A stretch of DNA of 64,000 nucleotides from Natrinema caseinilyticum (GTDB taxonomy: Archaea; Halobacteriota; Halobacteria; Halobacteriales; Natrialbaceae): NCBI RefSeq assembly GCF_024227435.1, contig NZ_CP100445.1, forward strand, positions 3,035,369-3,099,368. The letters are read 5' to 3'. The position numbers and the translations under genes are program-made. Below are positions 1 to 8,403 of the stretch, one piece after another; positions within the stretch are counted from its first letter, which is position 1, and each line of letters starts with the position of its first letter. A model generated the notes under the pieces. It did no database searches and was not told the origin of the DNA. It saw only the letters and a program-made list of their open reading frames with translations.

Positions 1-184
1 TGACGTCCGCCTCAGTGACCGTCCCGACGACGTCCGTTTCGACGGTCGAGAGGTGCTGCTGGCAGTGTTTTCGAAGCTCGTGTGTCTGGACCGGTGTCTC
101 GCCCTCCCGATCGAGCGCGACGACTCCGAGCAGAACTATCGTGTCGGTTCTCGAGATTGAATCGAGCGCAGATGGTTCACTCAT
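1..184 (-). CDS. Helix-turn-helix-like protein, N-terminal part (runs off the left edge)
   Basis: An ATG at 184-182 opens a frame that stays open to base 1, giving about 61 residues beginning MSEPSALDSISRTD. The segment LLGVVALDREGETPVQTHELR has the feel of the first helices of a winged-helix domain (an 'is the next layer present' Thr-x-x-Leu pattern), as found in haloarchaeal regulators and in Orc1 C-termini, but the recognition helix lies outside the window. The composition is acidic and consistent with a real haloarchaeal protein. Function cannot be assigned from this piece. Confidence 0.6.
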   Translation of the reverse strand, partial: MSEPSALDSISRTDTIVLLGVVALDREGETPVQTHELRKHCQQHLSTVETDVVGTVTEADV

Positions 185-392
185 GTGCGACCGTTCTCTA
201 CGAACGATGGTAACCGTTTCTCCTACTTACAGTCAGTTAAACCGATGGTTTTGTCCTCGACGCGGCGGAAAACACGTCGAATTTGGTGTCAGAACTGTCT
301 CCCGATTCGGTGTCCGAGATGCCACGCGATACCCGTGCGGTCTCGACCGCCCGCCCTCCGCTCGACCAGATCCGGTGTCGCAAGTCGCTCGA
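185..392. other. Intergenic region, 208 bp
   Basis: Lies between the 5' end of the left-edge gene and the 3' end of the PspA-like gene. It should carry the promoter of the left-edge gene. No protein-coding stretch of haloarchaeal composition is visible. Confidence 0.4.
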
Positions 393-1229
393 TCAGGTGT
401 TTTCCTCGTCCTGAAGTTCCGCGAGTTCGGCCTCGACGTCTTCCTGATCGCCGGACTCGAGGTCGGCAAGTTCCGTTTCGTCGACGTCGGCCCCGGACTC
501 GACGTCTGATTCGGGTTCCGGTTCGGATTCTCCCTCCCCCATCTCGGACTTGAGGGTCTCGAGTTCGGCTTCGACGCCGCTGTCGGTGGCGAGTTCCTCG
601 AGTTCGCGGTCGATGTTGTCCTTGTCGGACATGACGTCCTCGAACGCGCCCGATTCGTGGAGTTCGTCGAGCGCGGCCGCGCGGGCTTCCATATCCTCCG
701 TCTGCTCTTCGGCGCGTTCGATGGCGCGGCCGACGTCCTCGAACTCTTCGCCCGTGGCCGTCATCGCTTCCGAAACCGTGGAACTGGCCTCGGCGGCCTC
801 GTAGCGCGCCTTCATCGTCTCCTTCTTGGTCCGGAACTCTTCGATTCGGGTCTGGAGTTCGTTTTTCTGTTCGATCAGACTGTCCTGTTGGTTCTGCAGG
901 TCCGAAATCTGGCGCTCCAGATCGTCGATCTGGTTCATCTTCGTTTTCTTCTTTTCGAGGGCGCGTCGCGCCAGGTCCTCTCGGTCTTGCTGAACCGCCG
1001 TCCGCGCCTGATCGTTGTGCTTCTCGACGTTCTCCTCGAGTCGGCGTTTCTGCATTTCGAGGCGCTTTTTCTGCGTCGTCAGATCGGCGATGCCGCGTTT
1101 GACCTGCTGGAGTTGGTCCCGCATCTGCTCGTAGGAGTAGTCCAGCGTTTCGGTCGGATCCTCGGCCCGGTTGAGCACCGAGTTGATCTTCGACCGGATG
1201 ACGTAGGAAGTCCGAGAGAGGATGCCCAT
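393..1229 (-). CDS. PspA/IM30 (Vipp1) family coiled-coil protein
   Basis: 278 residues, almost entirely predicted coiled coil (about residues 25-215) after a short N-terminal helix (MGILSRTSYVIRSKINSVLN), which is the hallmark of PspA/IM30/Vipp1 proteins. Family members polymerise on the cytoplasmic face of the membrane and protect it under stress. The last 60 residues are a low-complexity acidic tail, longer than in bacterial PspA. The frame continues far upstream, but the start at 1229 is chosen because the protein family begins MGxLSR and because a TATA-like box (GTTTTTAAG on the minus strand, about 1252-1260) sits 27 bases upstream, matching leaderless transcription. Confidence 0.88.
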   Translation of the reverse strand: MGILSRTSYVIRSKINSVLNRAEDPTETLDYSYEQMRDQLQQVKRGIADLTTQKKRLEMQKRRLEENVEKHNDQARTAVQQDREDLARRALEKKKTKMNQIDDLERQISDLQNQQDSLIEQKNELQTRIEEFRTKKETMKARYEAAEASSTVSEAMTATGEEFEDVGRAIERAEEQTEDMEARAAALDELHESGAFEDVMSDKDNIDRELEELATDSGVEAELETLKSEMGEGESEPEPESDVESGADVDETELADLESGDQEDVEAELAELQDEENT

Positions 1230-1343
1230 ACTCGCAACGTATGGTTCTCCGGCCTTAAAAACATCACTTCGGTAACAGTCGGTCTCCTGTTGAGTCGTCC
1301 GTCGCTCGTCGATTTGATTAGCCAGCAGTGTGTGAGACCACCC

Positions 1344-1979
1344 ATGACCGACGTTGTTCTTCCCGGCGCCCGCGACGTCCGCGGGACGCTCGAGCGGCCG
1401 GACGGTCCGGCGAATGCGATCGTCGCCGCGTGCCCGCCTCATCCCCGACACGGCGGGTCGCGCAGCGATCCGCGACTCGTCGCGGTGGCCGATGCCCTGT
1501 GTGATGCCGGAATCGCGTGCGTGCGCTTCGATTACGGGCCCTGGGACGACGGATACGGTGAACGGGAGGACGTTCGAAACGCCGTTCGATGGGCGAGCGA
1601 CTGGGAAGACGAGGATCGGGCATCCGACGGTCGGCTCCCCGTCGGCGTCTTCGGCTACAGTTTCGGTGCAACGCAGGCGCTGCTCGCGTCCGCCGTCGTC
1701 GATCCCGAACCCGCCGCCGTCGCCGCTCTCGCTCCGACGGCCCGCCTCGACGACGATCTCGACGCGCTCGAGGCGCTGTCGGCGATCGAAGGCCCCGTTT
1801 GCGTCCTGTACGGGGAGCGCGATACGACCGTCGACTGGGAACCGATCGTCGAGCGCGCCCGGGACCGCGGCGACGAGGTCACGGCGCTCTCGGGCGATCA
1901 CTTCTTCCTCGGGAACCGCGACGAAATCGCGAGTACTGTGGGGGCGTTTTTCGAGCGAACGTTACTCGGGCGGGCGTAA
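1344..1979 (+). CDS. Alpha/beta hydrolase (dienelactone-hydrolase-like)
   Basis: 211 residues. An alpha/beta hydrolase fold is visible: HPRHGGS loop near residue 33 (oxyanion region), nucleophile elbow GYSFGA around residue 102 (G-x-S-x-G), an acid candidate in the YGERDTTVD strand near residue 165, and a catalytic His in SGDHFF near 190. The order and spacing fit small cytoplasmic esterases and dienelactone-hydrolase-like enzymes. Transcribed divergently from the PspA-like gene. Substrate unknown. Confidence 0.85.
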   Translation: MTDVVLPGARDVRGTLERPDGPANAIVAACPPHPRHGGSRSDPRLVAVADALCDAGIACVRFDYGPWDDGYGEREDVRNAVRWASDWEDEDRASDGRLPVGVFGYSFGATQALLASAVVDPEPAAVAALAPTARLDDDLDALEALSAIEGPVCVLYGERDTTVDWEPIVERARDRGDEVTALSGDHFFLGNRDEIASTVGAFFERTLLGRA

Positions 1980-2028
1980 CGATGGCCGGATCGGGGGTGC
2001 TCACGACTCCGGGCGCCGGGCTCCGATT

Positions 2029-3915
2029 TCAGCCTCGGCCGTGTCTGGTCAGGCACTTCGAGAGCCCGATCAGTTCGACGGGTTCGGAGTTGTCCGGCGA
2101 GTAGACGACCATCTGTCCCTTCTCCATGTAGGGCACTTTCGACTCGAGATTGCTCGGGATGTTGACGCTCTTGATGGCGTCCTCGTCGCCGAGGTTGAGG
2201 ACGACGGTGGTGTTGATCTGCTTGAACACGGCGTCGTGGATGTCCTGCGGATCCTGGGTGATCAGGAAGAGGCCGAGGCGCTCCTTGCGGCCCTGCTTGG
2301 CGGCTTCGGTGAACTTTTTGATGACCTTCCCCGCCTGGACGGAGTCGGCGTCGGTCAGGAAGTTGTGGGCCTCGTCCATCCCGAGGACGAGCGGCGTCTC
2401 CTTGACCCGCTCGTACGTCGGGTCGTTCGAGAGTTTCTGGTCGATGACGAGCGACGACACTGCGAGCACGATCGTTTCGGTCGCACGACTGTCGTTGATG
2501 TGGTAGGTCGGGACGACGGTGAGTCCGCCGGGCCGGACGAATTCGTGGACTAACTCCGTGATCGGGCGCGCGTCCTGGTCGAAGACGTGACCGAACCCGA
2601 GGACGCGCCGTCGGACCGCGTCGAAGGTCGCCTCGTGGACGCGCCCGGACTCGTCTAACTCTTCGCGAAGCGCGGGGTCGTCGAGGAACGTCGTGAACTC
2701 CTCGTAGGTCCCCCCGTTGCCGTACTGCGTGCGGAACCGCGGCAGGAGGACGCTGACGAGCGCACCGTACTGGTTATCGTTCAGTCCGCTGCCCGCGACC
2801 AGCCACGGGTTGTCGTGGACCATCGAGAACGGGATCGTGAACTCGACTTGCTCGGCGCGGTGATGTCCCGCTGCGTACGACGCCGAACCGACCGCCGGAA
2901 CGAATGCCGTCGTATCGTCGTGTCCGCCGTAGGCGATTCCCTCGCGCTCGAGTCGCCGGGCGAACGCGTCGTCCATCTCGGGATTGTCGTCGTGCATCTG
3001 GGCGTACTCGTCTTGCGGATCGAACTGAACGACGGCCGGAGTGACCCGTCGACCGTCGTCCATCGGGTAGGTCCGATCGGCGTCTACGTACTGGCGCAGA
3101 ATGTTCTTCGCGCCGTGGGTCTTGCCCGATCCCGTCCCGCCGGCGACGAGCGTGTGCCGGAAGACCAGCGGGTCGCCCGCGTCGTAGTCGTCTTTCAGCC
3201 GGTAATCGATGGTCGGCGGCGACGCCGCGGTTCGCACCTTCTCGCCGCCGACCGAGAGGTGGCCCATGAAGACCCCGTCGTCGGGTATCTTCAGTCCGGT
3301 CTTGATCTCCTCGGTGTCGTCGGCCTGTCGGATCACCGTCTGAGGTTTCGGCACCCGATCGGTCATCCGTCGCTTGAGGTCGCCGTCTTCGTCGTAGAGG
3401 ATGGCGACCGGCTCGAGACTCGCGACGAACTTGTAATCCGTCTCGTCGATCCCGTCGGTTCGCATCGCTCGCCTCGCGTGGATTTCCGTCGCGTCGTTCG
3501 CGTGATACTGCTGGGCGTACTCCAGGCCGGTGATCCGGCAGAACAGCGTCTCGCCGGCACGATCTCGACCGGCGGCTGAACCCGACCCGTCGGGGTAGGG
3601 AGCGAGGAGGTAGCTCCCGAGGCGGATGGACGACCGGTTGCCGCGGGTTACGTAGGCTCGGAGCGTGGTCTCGTCGCCGTCTTCGGAGACGCGCAGGCCC
3701 TGAGAGACACAGATCGCGCCGATGCCGACGTCTTCGCCACGGGGTTCGACCGCCGTCGATTCGAACACGTCGGTCGTGTCGTCGGTCGTCGACGTCGCAC
3801 TCGCCGTGCCGTCGGATCCCGAAGACGTCGTCGACGAGTCGGCTCCGCCGGCCGCCGCGCCGTCTTCGGAGTCGGCGTCGGCGCTGAAATCGCCGAAGTC
3901 TCCCAGATCGGTCAT
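2029..3915 (-). CDS. HerA-type ATP-binding protein (DUF87/HAS-barrel helicase family)
   Basis: 628 residues. An acidic Ser/Thr/Asp-rich N-terminal segment (1-60) is followed by a beta-rich HAS-barrel-like region and a FtsK/HerA ATPase core: Walker A GGTGSGKT at residues 259-266, VVQFDPQDEY after it, and Walker B GMDEAHNF near 513. HerA hexamers translocate DNA and work with the NurA nuclease in end resection; a NurA gene lies 2.6 kb away at 6550-7827. The start at 3915 (MTDLGDFG) is preferred over 3936 because TTTTAT at about 3939-3945 lies 24-30 bases upstream of it. Whether it is the canonical HerA or a paralogue cannot be decided without alignment. Confidence 0.85.
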   Translation of the reverse strand: MTDLGDFGDFSADADSEDGAAAGGADSSTTSSGSDGTASATSTTDDTTDVFESTAVEPRGEDVGIGAICVSQGLRVSEDGDETTLRAYVTRGNRSSIRLGSYLLAPYPDGSGSAAGRDRAGETLFCRITGLEYAQQYHANDATEIHARRAMRTDGIDETDYKFVASLEPVAILYDEDGDLKRRMTDRVPKPQTVIRQADDTEEIKTGLKIPDDGVFMGHLSVGGEKVRTAASPPTIDYRLKDDYDAGDPLVFRHTLVAGGTGSGKTHGAKNILRQYVDADRTYPMDDGRRVTPAVVQFDPQDEYAQMHDDNPEMDDAFARRLEREGIAYGGHDDTTAFVPAVGSASYAAGHHRAEQVEFTIPFSMVHDNPWLVAGSGLNDNQYGALVSVLLPRFRTQYGNGGTYEEFTTFLDDPALREELDESGRVHEATFDAVRRRVLGFGHVFDQDARPITELVHEFVRPGGLTVVPTYHINDSRATETIVLAVSSLVIDQKLSNDPTYERVKETPLVLGMDEAHNFLTDADSVQAGKVIKKFTEAAKQGRKERLGLFLITQDPQDIHDAVFKQINTTVVLNLGDEDAIKSVNIPSNLESKVPYMEKGQMVVYSPDNSEPVELIGLSKCLTRHGRG

Positions 3916-3972
3916 ATCAACCCAATCTAGTCCCATCCATAAAACGCGTTTCCCTCCAGCTGGACGGACTGT

Positions 3973-4767
3973 TTAGGTGCGGTGATCGTATCGACCGGCC
4001 CACAGTCCGACTACCGCGAACGCGATCGCTGCGAGCGTGGAGCCGGGCGTAAAGCCAGGAATCGGCTCCTCACCGCCGTTTTCGGCCGTTTTTCCGTCTG
4101 ATTCGTTCGAGCCAGCAGCCGAATTCGACTCGGCGAGTTCAGGATCGAGAGCCAGGTCGTTGGGGTCGGCGTGGTCGAACGACTCGAGGGGCTCGTCGCC
4201 ACCGTCGACCGCGACGGTCACGGACTCGTCCTGAACGTACGGGGGGTAGTCGCCAGTGAAGTCGATGTCGCTGTGGTCGAACGAAATCGTCGTCGTCCCT
4301 GTCGGCGCGTCGGCTGCGACCCGGACGGTCAGCGTCGCGATCGTTCCGTTTCCGGTCGCCCCCCCGGCAGCCGGCACGCGGCGCTGCTCGAGAACGGCGG
4401 TTCCCTGCTCGTGGGCGACAGCCGCACCGGCGTGAATTTCGGTGTTGTTTCCTTCGAGCCACGGCCCCCGTTCGACGTCGGTAATCTCTAGATATTCGGG
4501 GTTGTACTGGGCGACCAGCGTGACGTTCGACACGCCCTCGCCGCCGTGACCACCTCGGCTCTGTAACGTGACGTCGATTTCGACCGTGTCGCCGGGCGCG
4601 ACCTCGGGTTGCGAACGGTCCGGCGACAGGATCGCGACCTGGTCGATCGCGGTGGCCGTTCCGACGATCCCTCCCACCGAGAGCGCGAGCAGAACGGTCG
4701 TTGCCGTGACGAGGATTGCGGTCCGTCTCTCGAAACGGCGGTCGCCGTCGTCACGTTCGGAACTCAT
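3973..4767 (-). CDS. Cohesin-domain surface protein with PGF-CTERM-like anchor
   Basis: 264 residues. A short charged N-terminus, a hydrophobic signal segment (about 17-40), then a cohesin-like beta domain (VEIDVTLQS..., LVAQYNPEYLEITDVERG, around residues 55-190), an acidic linker, and a C-terminal PIPGFTPGSTLAAIAF helix ending in WAGRYDHR. This PGF + transmembrane + Arg ending resembles archaeosortase (PGF-CTERM) substrates. Probably an exported, cell-surface-anchored protein; partner unknown because no dockerin is seen nearby. Start 4767 (MSSERDDG) is chosen over 4800 as it gives a normal n-region. Confidence 0.78.
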   Translation of the reverse strand: MSSERDDGDRRFERRTAILVTATTVLLALSVGGIVGTATAIDQVAILSPDRSQPEVAPGDTVEIDVTLQSRGGHGGEGVSNVTLVAQYNPEYLEITDVERGPWLEGNNTEIHAGAAVAHEQGTAVLEQRRVPAAGGATGNGTIATLTVRVAADAPTGTTTISFDHSDIDFTGDYPPYVQDESVTVAVDGGDEPLESFDHADPNDLALDPELAESNSAAGSNESDGKTAENGGEEPIPGFTPGSTLAAIAFAVVGLWAGRYDHRT

Positions 4768-4939
4768 CGCTCGGGTTGGTTTCGATAGGGGGCGGCACAC
4801 GTTTACCGGTTTTGACGCCGGCCGAGTGAGTGGTGTGCGGTGAAACGCCCGACGAGCGGCGGGGGCTGACGGCGGGGAAAAACGAGCGAACGCTCTTTCG
4901 TGTGCGTCTGCTGTAGCGACGCGTGGTCGGTCTCGGCAC

Positions 4940-5566
4940 CTACTGGATAATCGACGCGACGTGGTCGTATCGGGTTACGAGTTGGGTTTCGTGATCGTAG
5001 TTGATGACACCGACGTCCGCCATCGCGGGCAGGTGGGAGTGGTGAAGTGCGATCCTCGCACTGGTCGGATCGGCAAACTGACCGCCGTCGTGAGCGCCGA
5101 GTCGGTCCGCGAGTCGTTGGACCGAGAGCGGTCGATCGCTCGTTTCGAGCAGATAAAGCAGGTGCATTCGAACGGGGTCGACGAGGGTCTCGAGCAGCCC
5201 TTCGGCGTTCTCGCTCTCGCAGAGTTCGAGGACGGCGGAGAGATCGGCGGGGTGGACCGGCGATTCGTCGACGAGCGCGACGCCGTCGGCGCTCCAGTCG
5301 ACGATGTCGTACGCCTCGAGTCGCGGCAGATGGTTGTGAACGAGACTGGTCCGCACCTCGTGTCGTCCCTTGCCGTTCGAGGCGCCAGTCGACCGACCGA
5401 GCAACTCCGTCGTCAGTTCCGACAGCGACAGCCGAGCCGTCCGAGACCCGAGGGCCTCGAGAATACGAAGCCGTCGGGGATGACGAAGGACATCGTAACA
5501 CTCCGCTGGCACGTTTGACAACGGCTCGGGTGTGTTATCGTCGCCGAGATGAGCGTTCGAACTCAT
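4940..5566 (-). CDS. Tandem winged-helix regulator (DUF7344-like)
   Basis: 208 residues containing two copies of the same ~85-residue winged-helix unit: copy 1 around 20-105 (CYDVLRHPRRLRILEALG ... HNHLPRLEAYDIVDW) and copy 2 around 118-205 (LVDPVRMHLLYLLETSDRP ... HHSHLPAMADVGVINYD). The H-x-HLP-x-L motif and the terminal 'vi-D' strand match the haloarchaeal DUF7344 domain. Likely a DNA-binding transcription factor. It is preceded by a promoter with nested inverted repeats, suggesting autoregulation. Targets unknown. Confidence 0.8.
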   Translation of the reverse strand: MSSNAHLGDDNTPEPLSNVPAECYDVLRHPRRLRILEALGSRTARLSLSELTTELLGRSTGASNGKGRHEVRTSLVHNHLPRLEAYDIVDWSADGVALVDESPVHPADLSAVLELCESENAEGLLETLVDPVRMHLLYLLETSDRPLSVQRLADRLGAHDGGQFADPTSARIALHHSHLPAMADVGVINYDHETQLVTRYDHVASIIQ

Positions 5567-5573
5567 TACTCAA

Positions 5574-5619
5574 CCCAAATTCTGCAACGGGCATAAGCCC
5601 GTTTCCAAAACGATTTGGG
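5574..5619 (-). promoter_or_regulatory. Nested inverted repeats around the TATA box of the DUF7344-like gene
   Basis: Outer arms CCCAAAT (5574-5580) and ATTTGGG (5613-5619) enclose a perfect inner repeat ACGGGCATAAGCCCGT (5587-5602). The loop of the inner repeat contains the TATA-like box (CTTATG on the minus strand), placed about 27 bases before the start at 5566. A regulator bound here would block TBP access. The repeats are read directly; the regulatory role is inferred. Confidence 0.5.
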
Positions 5620-5633
5620 CCCCGAAGTTCGCT

Positions 5634-5647
5634 GTTACGGAAGTAAC
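5634..5647. promoter_or_regulatory. Inverted repeat GTTAC-N4-GTAAC
   Basis: GTTACGGAAGTAAC, a perfect 5-bp inverted repeat with a 4-bp spacer, lies about 40 bp upstream of the TATA box of the DUF7344-like gene and 330 bp before the DUF7113-like gene. It is a candidate operator or activator site. Confidence 0.35.
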
Positions 5648-5976
5648 AACGGCGTAACTCGCTGAAACTGCCGAATACGGCAATTGTGGGATATTTCCGA
5701 TGGAAATTCACGTGTGGCATACTCGGGACAGTCGTGTTACCTGGACTTCCGTGCGAACGTGATTCAGTCTACCTCTCAGTGGACCGACAATATACTGGCG
5801 CGAATACGTTCGCGTCCCGATCGGACGGACACGGTCAGCGCCGCCACCGACCGCTCCAACGGCGGTTCGGTCGGCGGCCGAAGACTGGGGCACTGGCCCC
5901 GCGCGCCGAGGTGCGGAGTCGCCAAATCTGGGTCGGTTCCACGGCACTTTTGCGTTCACGACCCGTAGTAGAGGGT
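5648..5976. other. Intergenic region, about 330 bp
   Basis: Divergent spacer between two transcription units. Starts AT-rich and becomes GC-rich. A TATA-like CTTTTGCG near 5945-5952 sits 27 bases upstream of the ATG at 5977. No gene recognised. Confidence 0.4.
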
Positions 5977-6324
5977 ATGCTCATGGTACGCGGTCGCGCT
6001 GGCGGAACGGAACTCACCGGGACGCTCTACGAACGGGGTGAACGAGCCCCGTCGTTCAGGGGCGCCCCGGACGAAGACGCCGCGTACGTCTGGGTCTGCG
6101 ACGAGTTCTACGAAGTCGACAGCGGCGGGACGACCCAGCTCGTCGACGGCCGCGAGGTCAACCTCGCCTTCGAGTCGCCCATGCCACGGGGGTTCGATAC
6201 CCGGGAGCAAGCACTCGACGGAGCCAGAGAACACATTCGGACGCAGTTCGCCAGGATCGGCGTCGACCCCGACGACGTGATTCTCGAGGTCGAGAAAACC
6301 GACGCTGAAGACCGTCGAGAATAG
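5977..6324 (+). CDS. DUF7113-like conserved haloarchaeal protein
   Basis: 115 residues, acidic, starting MLMVRGRAGGTELTGTLYER. It contains the conserved stretches DAAYVWVCDEFYEVDSGG and ESPMPRGFDTREQALD that mark a haloarchaea-restricted family I recall as DUF7113. No membrane segment or metal motif. The start at 5977 agrees with a leaderless TATA box 27 bases upstream. It sits between the tandem winged-helix gene and nurA; function unknown. Confidence 0.8.
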   Translation: MLMVRGRAGGTELTGTLYERGERAPSFRGAPDEDAAYVWVCDEFYEVDSGGTTQLVDGREVNLAFESPMPRGFDTREQALDGAREHIRTQFARIGVDPDDVILEVEKTDAEDRRE

Positions 6325-6549
6325 CGGTTCGAACGCGGTCGTTCTCGATCCGCGATTGCTCTCTCCCCGTGAACGTCTCCACCGACGTGAATTCGTCGAA
6401 CAGTTTTTCGAAACCGTCCACCCAGTGGACAAATCGGCAGAAAGCACCGAACCGACACCGGATCTCTCCCAAGAGATGCGTAACTTGCGGCAGCGAATTC
6501 GTGCTGTCGAGCAGAACGTTGACGCGCCGCCTCGTGCCCGAACGGCGGA

Positions 6550-7827
6550 TCAATACGGTTGTTCGTCCCAGCGGTGGTCGTCGTAGGTTCGGTCCTGTGC
6601 CGCGTCGAATCGGTCCTCGAGCGTCTCGCGGAGCGACGCTTTCTCCGGGCTCGCGATCCGGGCGAGTTCGTCCGCTTTCCCGACGATCGTCGGCGGTCCG
6701 TGTGCGACGGCAACGTCCTGTAACAGCTGCATCGTCACCCGTTCTCGTGTGTCCGGATCACGCGTGAACGCGTAGGGCGCCTCGACGCGATAGAGTAAGT
6801 CGTCGCGCGGGTCGTAGATGACGAAAAACGTCACCTCGTAGGCCGCGTGCTCGAGGCGTCGTTCGACGCCGTATGCGTCGCCGTCGCTCGACAGCGGACG
6901 GTCGACGCCGCCTCGCGAACGGAACCAGTTCGTGTACGAAAGCGTCGACGTCTCTCGCTCCCAGCGCTCGCCGTCGACGCCGTCGACGTAGTCGCCGCGC
7001 TCGAGGAGGCGGGTGAAAAGCGCCGAGTCGTCGCTCCACGGGACGCTGATATCGGCGTCCCGTTTCGACTGTAGCGTTCGTGTCAGGACCCGCGTCGTGG
7101 GGTTTTTGACGAACCCGACGAGCGGGACGTCTCGCTCGACGAAGTCCTCGACGAGTCGGACGTAGTTCTCGAGGACCGTCGTCGGTCGCGGATCGTCGAG
7201 CAGGAAATCGGCGAGGTCGGGATGCTGGTCGGCCCACCGAAGCAGGCCGCGCGGATACAGCGGTCCGTCGAGGACGAGCAGGTCCGTCACCGCCATCGCG
7301 TGGTCGCGGGCGTGGGTACTTTCGGCGAGGTACAGCGCTAGCGCGTGGACGACGCCTTCGACGAACCGCGGCAGCGGTGGTATCTTGACCGCTCGGCTCC
7401 GGCTGTATCCCTCGTCGAATTTCCCCCACGTCTCGTCGACGGTCATCGTCTCGTCGTTCGAGTGGACCGTCATGACCGTCGTTCGCGACCGGTGAAGGTC
7501 GAGGTCGCTCGGCGTCGCGCTCATCGCCGCCTGTGCGATGTCGACGACCAGCCCGTTCTTGAACGCCGTCGGATTGATCGTTCCCGCGTCGAGGCCGTGT
7601 TCGGTCGGGAACTCTCGCCGTCGCAGCGCGACCGCTTCGCGGTCGACGACCCGCCGCGCCTGCTCGTCGATCGGCTCGAGGATCGTCCGGCCATCCTGAG
7701 CGAGCGGGTCCAGAAACGACTCCCAGACGGTCTCGGCGAAGGCGCGGCGGTCGCGCTCGTCGGTCCCGTGGCCGATCCGTTTCGCGAGTCGCGCGATGCC
7801 GTCGAAGTGGACCGGATCGAGCGTCAT
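6550..7827 (-). CDS. nurA: NurA-domain nuclease
   Basis: 425 residues, starting MTLDPVHFDGIARLAKRIGHG. The NurA domain is indicated by an N-terminal acidic pocket region (LDAGTINPTAFKNGLVVDIAQAA region), the D-G-P-L-Y-P motif (VLDGPLYPRGLL, about residue 187), VGFVKNPTTRVL near 240, and the C-terminal FFVIYDP... RVEAPYAFTRDPDTRERV segment. NurA is a Mn-dependent 5'-3' exonuclease/endonuclease that pairs with HerA for break resection. The HerA-type gene lies in the same region and orientation. A longer frame to 7920 exists but the family start is at 7827. Confidence 0.85.
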   Translation of the reverse strand: MTLDPVHFDGIARLAKRIGHGTDERDRRAFAETVWESFLDPLAQDGRTILEPIDEQARRVVDREAVALRRREFPTEHGLDAGTINPTAFKNGLVVDIAQAAMSATPSDLDLHRSRTTVMTVHSNDETMTVDETWGKFDEGYSRSRAVKIPPLPRFVEGVVHALALYLAESTHARDHAMAVTDLLVLDGPLYPRGLLRWADQHPDLADFLLDDPRPTTVLENYVRLVEDFVERDVPLVGFVKNPTTRVLTRTLQSKRDADISVPWSDDSALFTRLLERGDYVDGVDGERWERETSTLSYTNWFRSRGGVDRPLSSDGDAYGVERRLEHAAYEVTFFVIYDPRDDLLYRVEAPYAFTRDPDTRERVTMQLLQDVAVAHGPPTIVGKADELARIASPEKASLRETLEDRFDAAQDRTYDDHRWDEQPY

Positions 7828-7952
7828 GCGGAATGGCTCCCGCCGGACCCGCAAAAAGCCAGTGGTCGTGCCGTCACGAGATGGGAACTCGGGGACGGGT
7901 AAATAACTATCAGAAAACATATGTGTGGGCGGACCGAGAATGAAACAACTCG

Positions 7953-8216
7953 ATGTCCGAGCGAGACCTGCGGTCCGTCGATCGCGACGAACGTGCCGTC
8001 GACTGGCGACAGAACAGTTCCGGGGTCACCATCTTCGAAGCGAGCAACCCCGATGCCTGGATTCACGTCGAATTCGAAGCGGGCGTCTCCCCCGAAAACC
8101 GCCTCTACATGGTCTGTGACGAGTGTGGCGCAGTGTTCGCCCAGCGATGTAAACCTGGAAACGGATCTCTCTGTGGCGACTGCGGCACGACCTTCGACCA
8201 CCGCCAGGAGGACTGA
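7953..8216 (+). CDS. Small zinc-ribbon protein
   Basis: 87 residues. The second half holds two Cys pairs, CDECG (about 56-60) and CGDCG (about 75-79), with an extra CKPG, forming a probable zinc ribbon; the first half is acidic with WRQNSSGVTIFEASNPDAWI. Haloarchaea have many such small zinc-binding proteins, mostly of unknown function. TAAATAAC at about 7900-7907 provides a TATA box; the transcript would have a leader of about 20 bases. Confidence 0.78.
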   Translation: MSERDLRSVDRDERAVDWRQNSSGVTIFEASNPDAWIHVEFEAGVSPENRLYMVCDECGAVFAQRCKPGNGSLCGDCGTTFDHRQED

Positions 8217-8403
8217 CGTCGCGCCGCCGCTTGCGTCCCGACCGCTTCCCTCTCCCGTCGCGTCTTCTTCAGGGCTCGCGTCCCCCGGCGAAATCGATTC
8301 ATTATTTACACTTTTCGGTGAACACCGTCGAACGGATCCGCGTACGTGAGGACGGACACCGGACAACGACAGGTAATTACGACACGCAGGTCTCCGATGC
8401 CGT

